NCBI GenBank assembly: GCA_044234625.1
Contig: JBIIIP010000023.1
Coordinates: 1-31,369, forward strand
Direction of reading: 5' to 3'
Length of the DNA stretch: 31,369 nucleotides
Source: CACORA01 sp044234625
Lineage (GTDB): Bacteria; Planctomycetota; Planctomycetia; Pirellulales; UBA1268
Shown: piece after piece, positions 15,537 through 24,878 of the stretch
Numbering within the stretch: the first letter of the stretch is position 1
Layout of the letters: each line of letters starts with the position of its first letter
The notes under the pieces: model-generated
Told to the model about the DNA's origin: nothing
Database searches by the model: none
The model's input: only the letters and a program-made list of their open reading frames with translations
Program-made: the position numbers and the translations under genes

Positions 15537-16950
15537 GAGGATGACTTTCCCGCACGGCGGCCGCTGAAACCTGGATGAATCGGGCGTCGCGACGCAGGTC
15601 ATCGATGGTCGGCGCGCCGCAGTAGCCCATCCCGGCACGCAGGCCGCCGACGAGCTGGTAGACGAACACGCTCAAAGGCCCCTTGAAGGGCACCCGACCC
15701 TCGACTCCCTCCGGCACCAACTTGTCTCCGCCGCGTCCCGTGACCTTCTGCCGATAGCGTTCGCTCGACCCCTGCACCATCGCCCCAAGCGATCCCATGC
15801 CGCGGTAGGCCTTGAAGGTCCGGCCCTGGTAGAGCACGGTCTGGCCCGGGCTCTCCGCCACACCGGCCAGGAGCCCGCCAACCATGCAGCAGTGGGCGCC
15901 GGCCGCGATCGCCTTGGTGATGTCTCCCGAGTAGCGAATGCCTCCGTCTGCGATCACCGGCACGCCGGCACCGGCCGCTTCCTGCGCCGCCTCCCAGACC
16001 GCCGTGATCTGGGGAACGCCGACACCGGAGATGACCCGTGTAGTACAGATCGACCCGGGACCGATCCCAACTTTGACACCATCGGCACCAGCCTTGATCA
16101 GATCACGACAGCCTTCCCGGGTTGCCACGTTTCCCGCAACCACCTCGATCGCCCAGCGCTTCTTGATTGCCGAGACGGTCTCCATCACGTTGGAGGAGTG
16201 GCCGTGGGCCGAGTCGACGACCAGCATGTCGACTCCCTTCATGATCAGGCTCTCCGCCCGCTCGTAGTCGAACACGCCCACCGCGGCCCCCACCCGCAGC
16301 CGCCCTTGGCGGTCTTTGCAGGCGTTGGGAAACCGCTTCATCATGTCGATGTCCTTGATCGTGATCAGGCCGGTGAGCACGCCGGCGGCGTCGACGAGGA
16401 GGAGCTTCTCCACCTTGTTGGCCATGAGGATTTTCTCGGCGTCGTCGAGCGACACCGCGCCGGTGGCCGTGACGAGCCCCGATTTCGTCATGATCTCTGC
16501 GACGGGCGTCTCGCCGGTTTCCAGAAACCGCAGGTCGCGACGGGTGATGATGCCGACGAGCTTCCGGCCTTCGCCGGTGATCGGCACGCCGGAGATGTTG
16601 TGCTGGTCCATGACCTCGCGGGCCCGGGCAACCGTTGCCGTCGGCGGCAGCGTGACGGGATCCATGATGATGCCGTTGGCGCTGCGCTTGACTTTGTCGA
16701 CTTCCTCGCTCTGCCGCTCGATGGAGAGATTCTTGTGGATCACGCCGAGGCCGCCTTCCTGGGCTAGGGCAATGGCCATCTCGCTCTCGGTGACGGTGTC
16801 CATCGGCGAGCTGACAATGGGGATGTTGAGGCGGATGCCGCGGGTCAGGCGGGTGGAGACATCGACCTCTGCGGGCACCACGGCCGAATACCGCGGCACG
16901 AGGAGGACGTCGTCGAAGGTGATCCCGTTGGCAACGATTTTTCCGTCCAT
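15475..16950 (-). CDS. guaB: Inosine-5'-monophosphate dehydrogenase
   Basis: About 491 residues from the ATG at 16950, chosen over an upstream in-frame start because AGGAGG precedes it by 11 nt and the protein then begins as IMPDHs do (GITFDDVLLVPRYSAVVP). Domains: N-terminal barrel part (IPIVSSPMDTVTE, ALAQEGGLGVIHKN), two CBS domains near residues 95-205 (GVPITGEGRKLVGIITRRD; KLLLVDAAGVLTGLITIKD), then the catalytic barrel with VDSAHGHS, GIGPGSICTTR (the catalytic Cys), IADGGIRYSGDI, YRGMGSLGAM and the flap QGSSERYRQ. It oxidises IMP to XMP with NAD, the committed step to GMP. guaA, the following step, is 6.4 kb away. An overlapping secreted orphan lies at its 3' end. Confidence 0.97.
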   Translation of the reverse strand: MDGKIVANGITFDDVLLVPRYSAVVPAEVDVSTRLTRGIRLNIPIVSSPMDTVTESEMAIALAQEGGLGVIHKNLSIERQSEEVDKVKRSANGIIMDPVTLPPTATVARAREVMDQHNISGVPITGEGRKLVGIITRRDLRFLETGETPVAEIMTKSGLVTATGAVSLDDAEKILMANKVEKLLLVDAAGVLTGLITIKDIDMMKRFPNACKDRQGRLRVGAAVGVFDYERAESLIMKGVDMLVVDSAHGHSSNVMETVSAIKKRWAIEVVAGNVATREGCRDLIKAGADGVKVGIGPGSICTTRVISGVGVPQITAVWEAAQEAAGAGVPVIADGGIRYSGDITKAIAAGAHCCMVGGLLAGVAESPGQTVLYQGRTFKAYRGMGSLGAMVQGSSERYRQKVTGRGGDKLVPEGVEGRVPFKGPLSVFVYQLVGGLRAGMGYCGAPTIDDLRRDARFIQVSAAAVRESHPHDIVITQEAPNYSTEHKQGE

Positions 16951-17153
16951 GACGTGCCTGGCCTCCTGAGAAAACCTCGGATTATGCGGCAGCCGGCAGC
17001 CGGAGGGCAACGAGTGGCCACCCCGCCCGCAGAAAGCGGCCCGCCGACAGCCACGGCCGCCGCATGGACGGAAACCGTGTTCTAAGGTTGAGCATCGCGG
17101 TCACCGCTCCGGCGACCGCGGCCCTGTCGTCTCCTCTTCGGGCCCGTCTCATC

Positions 17154-17849
17154 ATGCGTCTCACGAACTCCCGCCCCGACGATTCCCGCCCCGCCGCTCC
17201 CTCGGCCGAGCCCATGCCGGCAGGGATCGCCCGGCCAGACCGGGCCACGCTCGAAGCCCACCTGAAACGCCGCCGCTACGGCCGCTTCACGCTCACCGAG
17301 GCGGTCCGGCCGGGCTGGCAGCTCGACGTGGTACCGCAGGAGGGCTATCGCTTCGACGCCTACGTCGACCCCCGATCAGGAACGCGGCTGCCGGCCTTGA
17401 TCGCGTCGGTGTCGAGCGAGAACCTGTTTGACACCTTCCTGAAACTTCTCGAGCCTCTCGGCGACACCGTCGACGTGGTGTTGGAGGGCTCGCACGGCCA
17501 GAAGCCCGGCGACCGCCGCGGCCGGCCGGAGGAATACACCCGCGAGGGGATGGAGCGGCTGCTCCTGGAGAGCATGCTCTGGGATTTCGAGGAACTCCTC
17601 CTCGACGACGGCTGCACCGGGATCGCGATCATGCATCCGGAGGAATCGATCGAGGTGCAACTCGACGAGCACAAACTGCTCATCGTGTATGCCGCCAACC
17701 GGATGCCGTTCGAACGGATCCTGGCCGAACAGGGGCTGGCGCGAAACGACCGCATGCGGTTCATCTCGCAGGGCGAGCATCTCCACACGTCCCACACTCG
17801 GTTCGCCCGCGGCTTCGCCACGCTCGTGAACACGCTTTGCGCCGGCTGA
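17154..17849 (+). CDS. Conserved hypothetical protein
   Basis: About 231 residues from the ATG at 17154; another ATG at 17064 and one at 17214 are in frame, and the first ~25 residues (Arg/Pro/Ser/Ala) look unstructured, so the start is uncertain. The core begins at RATLEAHLKRRRYGRFTLTEAV and continues WQLDVVPQEGYRFDAYVDPRSG, LIASVSSENLFDTFLKLLEPLGDTVDVVLEGSHG, LLLESMLWDFEELLLDDGCTGIAIMHPEE, EVQLDEHKLLIVYA and the C-terminal HLHTSHTRFARGFATLVNTLCAG. It appears to be a soluble alpha/beta protein without signal peptide. I do not recognise a named family, though it reads like a conserved planctomycete protein. The next plus-strand gene starts 43 bp downstream. Confidence 0.7.
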   Translation: MRLTNSRPDDSRPAAPSAEPMPAGIARPDRATLEAHLKRRRYGRFTLTEAVRPGWQLDVVPQEGYRFDAYVDPRSGTRLPALIASVSSENLFDTFLKLLEPLGDTVDVVLEGSHGQKPGDRRGRPEEYTREGMERLLLESMLWDFEELLLDDGCTGIAIMHPEESIEVQLDEHKLLIVYAANRMPFERILAEQGLARNDRMRFISQGEHLHTSHTRFARGFATLVNTLCAG

Positions 17850-17868
17850 AACTGGCCTTGAGGGGGCG

Positions 17869-17892
17869 GGCCGGATTCACGACCATCCGGCC
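17869..17892 (+). other. Hairpin directly before a start codon
   Basis: GGCCGGAT (17869-17876) and ATCCGGCC (17885-17892) form a perfect 8-bp stem with an 8-nt loop. The stem ends at the base just before the ATG at 17893, and 19 nt after the stop of the previous gene. No T-tract follows. It would cover the whole ribosome-binding region in RNA. Confidence 0.5.
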
Positions 17893-18786
17893 ATGATCCG
17901 GTCTCCATCCTCTCGGGCTTGCGTGCTGGCCTGCGCCGTCCTCGCGGTGCGGCTGGCGGCCGCGCAGTCCCCCTTGCCGCCGCCCGCCCAGCCTGATCCT
18001 TTCGCACCGCTGCCGGAGGGCACGGTCATCGGGCCGGGCGGTCCCGTCGTGCCGCCCGCGGCCACCGCGGCCGACAACGCCGTGATCATCCCGCCGCTCG
18101 ATGCCGAGGCGGTGTGGCAACAGATGGTCGACGTGGTCGATGATTACTTCAAGGTGCAGTCGGAGCAGCGCGTGGTGTTCGCCAACGGCGTGCCCACGGA
18201 AGGACGGATCGACACGTATCCGCAGACGGGCGCTACGCTCCTCGAGCCATGGCGCCGCGATTCAGTCGGCTTCCGCGAGCGGCTCGAAAGCACGCTGCAG
18301 TCGATCCGTCGCTCGGCGTCGATGCGTTTGATCCCTGATCCCGCGGGCTGGCGGATCGAGGCGATGGTGCTCAAGGAACTGGAGAACATGCCCCGGCCCA
18401 TGCGGGCCACGTCTGGCGCCGCCTCGTTTCGCAACGACGACTCCCTCTACCGCTACGGCACGCCGCTGCCCACGCTCGGTGAGCAGATCGGCGACGCGCC
18501 GCGACCGGTGGCCAGCCCGACGCGAAACATCGGCTGGATCCCGCTCGGCAGGGACCCACTCCTCGAGCGGAAGATGCTCACCGCCCTCGTCGGCCGTCTC
18601 GGCGTCACCCCTCTGGCCCAGCCCGGGCCGCTCGTGCCGTCGGCAGCCGGTCAGACCGACATCCCGCCCGCCGCACCGGCGGGCCCCGTCTACGGGTCTC
18701 CCGTGAACCCCGAGCAGCTGCCCCCCGGCGCCGTCGTCGCCCCGGGGCCGCCCGTGCCGATCGAGTCGCTGCCCGTGCCGCGGTGA
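17893..18786 (+). CDS. Secreted proline-rich conserved protein
   Basis: 297 residues. Signal peptide at residues 1-24 (RACVLACAVLAVRLAAA, cut before QSPL). The mature protein starts with a Pro-rich linker, then a folded core: VWQQMVDVVDDYFKVQSEQRV, EGRIDTYPQTGATLLEPWRRD, FRERLESTLQSIRRSASMRL, GWRIEAMVLKELENMPRP, and NIGWIPLGRDPLLERKML. The last 75 residues are again Pro/Gly/Ala-rich and probably disordered. I know this arrangement as an uncharacterised envelope protein type in planctomycetes but cannot name a function. A hairpin (17869-17892) ends at the base before its ATG. It converges on ilvD with a 1-bp gap. Confidence 0.7.
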   Translation: MIRSPSSRACVLACAVLAVRLAAAQSPLPPPAQPDPFAPLPEGTVIGPGGPVVPPAATAADNAVIIPPLDAEAVWQQMVDVVDDYFKVQSEQRVVFANGVPTEGRIDTYPQTGATLLEPWRRDSVGFRERLESTLQSIRRSASMRLIPDPAGWRIEAMVLKELENMPRPMRATSGAASFRNDDSLYRYGTPLPTLGEQIGDAPRPVASPTRNIGWIPLGRDPLLERKMLTALVGRLGVTPLAQPGPLVPSAAGQTDIPPAAPAGPVYGSPVNPEQLPPGAVVAPGPPVPIESLPVPR

Positions 18787-18787
18787 A

Positions 18788-20467
<1,680 letters not shown>

Positions 20468-20502
20468 GGTGGCGTCCCGGGGAAAAGCGTTTCGAAGCGA
20501 GC

Positions 20503-20530
20503 AGAATAATGTTCCCCAGGCGGCTTTCAA
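20503..20530 (-). promoter_or_regulatory. Sigma-70-type promoter of ilvD
   Basis: On the minus strand, TTGAAA (20525-20530) and TATTCT (20503-20508) are separated by 16 bp. The expected start site leaves a leader of about 28-30 nt before the ilvD ATG at 20467. This is the clearest complete -35/-10 pair I found in the window. It suggests ilvD can be transcribed independently of the glutaredoxin-like gene upstream. Confidence 0.5.
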
Positions 20531-20561
20531 AGCGGCCCGCGGCGGCACGGCATCCTCCGGC

Positions 20562-20786
20562 TCACGGTGCCCCGAGCGCCGCCAGCAGGGCCGACTCGTC
20601 GAAACGCCCCTCCAGCACGACCTTCCCGTCGATCACGATGACCGGCACGCGCAGCCCGTAAAGGGCCGCCAATTCCGCCGACGAATCGATGTCGATGATC
20701 TCCGCCGCCGGCGCGTGCCAGCGAAGGATGTCCTCCGCGCGCTCGCAAAGGTGGCAACCGCGGCGGGAGTAGAGCACGACGCGCAT
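20562..20786 (-). CDS. Small glutaredoxin-like protein
   Basis: 74 residues from the ATG at 20786. MRVVLYSRRGCHLCERAEDIL has the glutaredoxin-like opening strand and a CxxC site (Cys-His-Leu-Cys). It is followed by EIIDIDSSAEL, and by LYGLRVPVIVIDGKVVLEGRFDESALLAAL, which has the cis-Pro loop and the conserved GRFD end. It belongs to the short glutaredoxin/DUF836 group and lacks the extra helices of classical glutaredoxins. A role as a thiol-disulfide carrier in the cytoplasm is likely; the electron donor and partner are unknown. It lies just upstream of ilvD on the same strand and diverges from the kinase gene by 77 bp. The upstream in-frame extension (Trp/Ser/Arg-rich) is not real. Confidence 0.82.
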   Translation of the reverse strand: MRVVLYSRRGCHLCERAEDILRWHAPAAEIIDIDSSAELAALYGLRVPVIVIDGKVVLEGRFDESALLAALGAP

Positions 20787-20794
20787 GGCTGGGC

Positions 20795-20800
20795 TACGAT
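20795..20800 (+). promoter_or_regulatory. Possible -10 box TACGAT of the kinase gene
   Basis: GGCTACGATAGG lies 63 bp before the kinase ATG at 20864. TACGAT keeps the important second A and final T of a -10 hexamer. No good -35 box is seen. The box sits just before the divergent glutaredoxin-like start. The same word occurs at 28881 between hpnC and ispH. Confidence 0.3.
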
Positions 20801-20863
20801 AGGATTTGGCGGCCGGCCGGCAGGGGAAGCGCCACCCCGCCAGCCAGCACGCGGGACGACTCG

Positions 20864-22396
20864 ATGAGCGATTCGACACAAAATATAGGCGATTTCCTCA
20901 CCGTTCTTCGCGACAGCGGCCTGGTGGCACCGGATGTCCTGGAGCGGCTCATCGCCCCCTGGGTCTCCGCCACCGGCCCGGTGCCCGAGGAACTCGTGCG
21001 CACGTTGCTCGACCGCGAGCTGATCACGCAGTGGCAGCTCGACCAGCTGCGAAAAGGCAAGCACAAAGGCTTTGTGCTCGGCCGCTACAAACTGCTCCAG
21101 TTGCTGGGTGTCGGCGGAATGGGGAGCGTCTACCTCGGGCAGCACGAACTGCTGGGGCACAAGGCGGCCCTCAAGATCCTGCCCAGGACGCACGCCTCGC
21201 AAAGCTCCTACCTCGCGCGGTTCATCCGCGAGGCGCAGTCCGCCGCCCGCTTGAGCCATCCCAACATCGCCCGCGTCGTGGAACTCGAGGCGAGTGGCTC
21301 CATCAACTATATGGTGATGGAATACATCGAGGGCACTGATCTGAATGCCAAGGTCAAGCAGGAGGGGCCTCTCGACGTGATGGATGCGGTGGAGTACGTG
21401 CGTCAAGCGGCGCTCGGCCTGCACTACGCCCACGAGCAGGGCTTCGTGCACCGCGACATCAAGCCCGCCAACCTCATGCTCGACCAGCACGGCATGGTGA
21501 AAATCCTCGACCTCGGCCTGGCCAAGGTCCGGGAAGACGACGACGAGGCCGCCTCGTTGACGCAGGAGTTCAACGAGAAGGTCCTCGGCACCGCCGATTA
21601 CCTGGCGCCCGAGCAAACCGTCAACAGCCACGACGTCGACCGCCGGTCCGACATCTACTCGCTCGGCTGTACACTGTATTTCCTCCTCATCGGCCGCGCC
21701 CCTTTCGCGACAGGGTCGGTGAAGGACCGGATGCGGGCGCAGCGTCATACCACGCCTCCCAACCCTCTGGAAAAACGTCCCGAGATTCCCGCCGCCATCG
21801 CGGAGGTCTATTTCCGGATGATGGAAAAAGATCCGGCGGCGCGGCAGCAGACGGCCCAGGAAGTGGCCGACAGCCTGAAGGCCTGGCTCGGGCAGCAGGC
21901 GCTGGCCGCCCAGCGACCGCGGGGCGACGTGCCGCGGCGTACGCCGGTGCGGCGTTCTGGAGACTCCTCCACGACCATGCCGCGGATGCCTCCGCCGGGC
22001 AAGGTGTTTCGCAGCGGGCCGAGCAGCAGGTCCGGCAGCGGCCCGAAGCCCCCCCCCGGGCCCGGCCGGTCGTCTTCAGGATCGAACGTCGGCCCGGAAT
22101 TGTCGGGGCTCGCCTTCAAAGAGCCGACGCTGCCGAAAGCGGCCCGCCCGAGCGACTCATCGGCGGGATCCTTTCCGGTGGTGAGCGTGACGCCGCCAAA
22201 AGCCGGAGTTCCGCCCACCGGCGGCCGCGGCAGACCCGCGCCCAAGGCCGCAAAAAGGCGGTCGGGATTCACCCTTCCGGCCGGGCTGCGGCTGAGCCAG
22301 ATGAACTATGCCGGCCTGCCGCTGGGTTTCTGGCTCGTCGCCTTGATGGCGGTCGTCGCCATCATCGGCTTGGGGATCGCCGTGTTGACGAAGTAA
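20864..22396 (+). CDS. Membrane-anchored Ser/Thr protein kinase (PknB type)
   Basis: 510 residues. An N-terminal helical extension of about 70 residues ends in LITQWQLDQLRKGKHKGFVLGRY, a lead-in I know from planctomycete kinases. The kinase domain runs from about 75 to 345: glycine loop GVGGMGSVY (82-90), Lys104 in AALKIL, HRDIKPANLML (196-206, catalytic Asp198), DLG (216-218, in place of DFG), APEQ (248-251) and DIYSLGCTLYFLL. All key residues are present, so it should be active. A Pro/Ser/Gly-rich linker of about 125 residues follows, and a single transmembrane helix (about 484-507, FWLVALMAVVAIIGLGIAVL) ends the protein, leaving only a few residues beyond. The kinase therefore faces the cytoplasm with no outer sensor. 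Substrates unknown. It converges on surE with a 25-bp gap. Confidence 0.9.
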   Translation: MSDSTQNIGDFLTVLRDSGLVAPDVLERLIAPWVSATGPVPEELVRTLLDRELITQWQLDQLRKGKHKGFVLGRYKLLQLLGVGGMGSVYLGQHELLGHKAALKILPRTHASQSSYLARFIREAQSAARLSHPNIARVVELEASGSINYMVMEYIEGTDLNAKVKQEGPLDVMDAVEYVRQAALGLHYAHEQGFVHRDIKPANLMLDQHGMVKILDLGLAKVREDDDEAASLTQEFNEKVLGTADYLAPEQTVNSHDVDRRSDIYSLGCTLYFLLIGRAPFATGSVKDRMRAQRHTTPPNPLEKRPEIPAAIAEVYFRMMEKDPAARQQTAQEVADSLKAWLGQQALAAQRPRGDVPRRTPVRRSGDSSTTMPRMPPPGKVFRSGPSSRSGSGPKPPPGPGRSSSGSNVGPELSGLAFKEPTLPKAARPSDSSAGSFPVVSVTPPKAGVPPTGGRGRPAPKAAKRRSGFTLPAGLRLSQMNYAGLPLGFWLVALMAVVAIIGLGIAVLTK

Positions 22397-22421
22397 TCGG
22401 CCAAATGACGGCGGCTGCTTC

Positions 22422-23195
22422 TCACGAGCCGCGCGGCCGGACGGGCCAGGCTCCCGCTGCCAGGTCGTCCAAGCCCGCCCGGTGGGTGAGGTCGTAGTCC
22501 AGCGGCGTGAGCGTGACCGCACCCGCGGCCAGGGCGGTGACGTCCGATTCGAATGGCGAGGGAGGGGGCGGCGGGTCGTTGGTGGCCCAGTAATACGAAC
22601 GGCCCCGGGGATCGACGCGCCGCTCGAATGCCTCACCGTAGCGGGCGATGCTCATGGGCACCACGCGCACCTCCGGAGTGCCATCGAGGGCCCGGGTGGG
22701 GATGTTGATATTGAAGAGGCCCCCCGTCGCCGGCTTTCTGGCCAAGAGCGACATGATCACGTCACGGGCGATTTCCGCCGCCCGACCGTAGTCGGCGTGC
22801 TCGTTCCATTCGAGCGACACGGCGATGCTCGTGATTCCGAAAAATGCCCCCTCGATCGCCGCGGCCACGGTGCCGGAATAGAGCACGTTGATCCCGGCAT
22901 TCAGGCCGCTGTTGATGCCGCTGACGACGAGGTTCGGCCGCTGCGGGCAGAATTCGGTGATCCCCAGCTTGACCGCGTCGGCCGGGCTGCCATCGACCGC
23001 CCACCCGCGCCGCCGATCACCGTCGAACACCTCCTTGGCCGTGAGCGGCGTGAGAAACGTGATCGCGTGCCCCACGCCACTCTGCTCGGTCGATGGCGCC
23101 ACCACCTCCACGTCGCTGAAGGTCCGCAGCATCCGCTCCATCGCGGCCAGGCCGGGGGCGAAGATGCCATCGTCGTTGGTGAGCAGCGTGAGCAT
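22422..23195 (-). CDS. surE: 5'/3'-nucleotidase SurE
   Basis: 257 residues from the ATG at 23195. It opens MLTLLTNDDGIFAPGLAAME, with the metal-binding Asp-Asp pair in TNDDG. Next come VVAPSTEQSGVGHAITF (SurE motif with the catalytic Ser), GWAVDGSPADAVKLGI, PNLVVSGINSGLNAGINVLYSGTVAAAIEG and LFNINIP. These match the SurE family along its length. It removes phosphate from 5'- and 3'-nucleotides. A purine-rich stretch (GGGAGGGAGGAGG-like) lies 12-30 nt before the start. The long open frame continuing upstream to 24905 is the antisense of guaA. It is divergent from guaA with a 126-bp gap. Confidence 0.95.
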   Translation of the reverse strand: MLTLLTNDDGIFAPGLAAMERMLRTFSDVEVVAPSTEQSGVGHAITFLTPLTAKEVFDGDRRRGWAVDGSPADAVKLGITEFCPQRPNLVVSGINSGLNAGINVLYSGTVAAAIEGAFFGITSIAVSLEWNEHADYGRAAEIARDVIMSLLARKPATGGLFNINIPTRALDGTPEVRVVPMSIARYGEAFERRVDPRGRSYYWATNDPPPPPSPFESDVTALAAGAVTLTPLDYDLTHRAGLDDLAAGAWPVRPRGS

Positions 23196-23279
23196 GGGCG
23201 TCGTGCCGGAGGAGGGGAGGGAAATAGTCGGAAATCCGCCGCATGATACGGCGTTGTCGCGGCGGCTGTCGAAGGCTCG

Positions 23280-23285
23280 TATACT
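23280..23285 (+). promoter_or_regulatory. Probable -10 box of guaA (TATACT)
   Basis: CTCGTATACTTTTC lies 36 bp before the guaA ATG, so the leader would be about 30 nt. TTGTCG at 23254-23259 is a -35 candidate but the 20-bp spacing is too long to be convincing. Confidence 0.45.
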
Positions 23286-23321
23286 TTTCGGTTTTTCCGC
23301 CGCCTCCCTCATCCCGCCCCC

Positions 23322-24878
23322 ATGTCGCTCTCCCCGCAGCAGTCCGAACGCGTCCTCGTGCTCGACTTCGGCTCGCAGTACGCCCAACTCATCGCCCGCC
23401 GCGTCCGCGAGCAGCACGTCTACTGCGAGATCGTTCGCCACGACGTCTCGGCGGCACGAATCAGGGAGATGGCCCCGCGTGGCGTGATCCTTTCGGGAGG
23501 GCCCTCCAGTGTCTACGAGGCCGGCGCCCCCCGTTGCGACCCGGGAATTTTCCGGCTCGGCACCCCGGTTCTCGGCATCTGCTACGGCATGCAACTGGCC
23601 TGCGAATCGCTCGGCGGCCAGGTGGGCCAGGCCCAGGCCCGCGAATATGGCCGGGCGTCCTGCACCGTGAACATCGACGACCCGCTCTTCGCCGGTGTGC
23701 CCAAGCACACGGAAGTCTGGATGAGCCATGGCGACCAGGTCGACTCGGTGGCCGCTGACTTCCTGCCACTGGCCCGCACGGCCACCTGCCCGCTGGCCGC
23801 CGTGAAGCATCGCACGCTGCCGATCTACGGGCTGCAGTTCCATCCAGAGGTGACGCACACTCCGGCCGGCGGCACGATGCTCGCCAACTTCCTCAAGCAT
23901 GCCTGCGGCTGCTCGGGCTCGTGGCGGCTGGAGGATTTCGCCTCCAGCGTGATCGCCGGCCTGGAGAAGCGCGTGGGCCGCGACCGGGTGATCTGCGGCC
24001 TGTCGGGAGGCGTCGATTCGGCCGTCGTGGCCGCGCTCTTGAGCCGGGCGATCGGCGACCAACTCTCGTGCATCCTCGTCGACAACGGCCTGCTGCGGAA
24101 AAACGAGGCGGTGGCGGTGATCGACGAATTTCGCAATCACTTCAAGTCCGACCTCCACGTCGTGCCGGCGGAGGAGAAATTTCTCCGCGACCTGGCCGGC
24201 GTCACGGAGCCGCAGGAGAAGCGGAAGCGGATCGGCAAGGCATTCGTCGAGTGCTTCTCCGCGGAAGCCGCCAAGATCCAGGGGGCGAAGTTCCTGGCTC
24301 AGGGCACGCTCTATCCCGACGTCATCGAGAGCGGCGCCGCTCCCGACGGCCCCGCGGCCACGATCAAGCTCCATCACAACGTCGGCGGCCTGCCCGAAGA
24401 CCTCGAATTCGAGCTCATCGAACCGCTCCGCGATCTCTTCAAGGACGAGGTCCGCCAGCTCGGCCTGCAGCTCGGCCTGCCGGAGCGGATCGTGTGGCGG
24501 CATCCGTTTCCCGGACCCGGCCTGGCCGTCCGTTGCCTGGGCGAGGTGACGAAGCCGCGGCTCGACAAGCTGCGCGAGGCCGATGCGATCGTGCTGGAGG
24601 AGATCGAGCGGGCAGGGTTGATGCGGAAGGTGTCGCAGGGATTCGCCGTTCTGCTGCCGGTGCAGAGCGTGGGTGTGATGGGAGACGCACGCACCTACGA
24701 CGACGTGCTCGCCGTGCGGGCTGTCGAGACCGAAGACTTCATGACCGCCGACTGGAGCCACCTGCCCTACGAGGTGCTGGCCCGGATGTCGACCCGCATC
24801 ATCAACGAAGTCCGGGGCATCAATCGGGTGGTGTACGACATCTCGTCGAAGCCGCCTGCCACGATCGAGTGGGAATGA
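23322..24878 (+). CDS. guaA: GMP synthase (glutamine-hydrolysing)
   Basis: 518 residues, the family's normal length. The glutamine amidotransferase domain comes first: VLVLDFGSQYAQLIARRVRE, ILSGGPSSVYE, GICYGMQ with nucleophile Cys87, and FHPEVTHT with the His/Glu of the triad. The ATP pyrophosphatase domain starts with the P-loop CGLSGGVDSAV and continues to the dimerisation domain with RIVWRHPFPGPGLAVRCLGEVT, and ends in the typical INRVVYDISSKPPATIEWE. It aminates XMP to GMP, the step after GuaB. The stop overlaps the start of the next gene by 4 bp (ATGA). Confidence 0.98.
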   Translation: MSLSPQQSERVLVLDFGSQYAQLIARRVREQHVYCEIVRHDVSAARIREMAPRGVILSGGPSSVYEAGAPRCDPGIFRLGTPVLGICYGMQLACESLGGQVGQAQAREYGRASCTVNIDDPLFAGVPKHTEVWMSHGDQVDSVAADFLPLARTATCPLAAVKHRTLPIYGLQFHPEVTHTPAGGTMLANFLKHACGCSGSWRLEDFASSVIAGLEKRVGRDRVICGLSGGVDSAVVAALLSRAIGDQLSCILVDNGLLRKNEAVAVIDEFRNHFKSDLHVVPAEEKFLRDLAGVTEPQEKRKRIGKAFVECFSAEAAKIQGAKFLAQGTLYPDVIESGAAPDGPAATIKLHHNVGGLPEDLEFELIEPLRDLFKDEVRQLGLQLGLPERIVWRHPFPGPGLAVRCLGEVTKPRLDKLREADAIVLEEIERAGLMRKVSQGFAVLLPVQSVGVMGDARTYDDVLAVRAVETEDFMTADWSHLPYEVLARMSTRIINEVRGINRVVYDISSKPPATIEWE

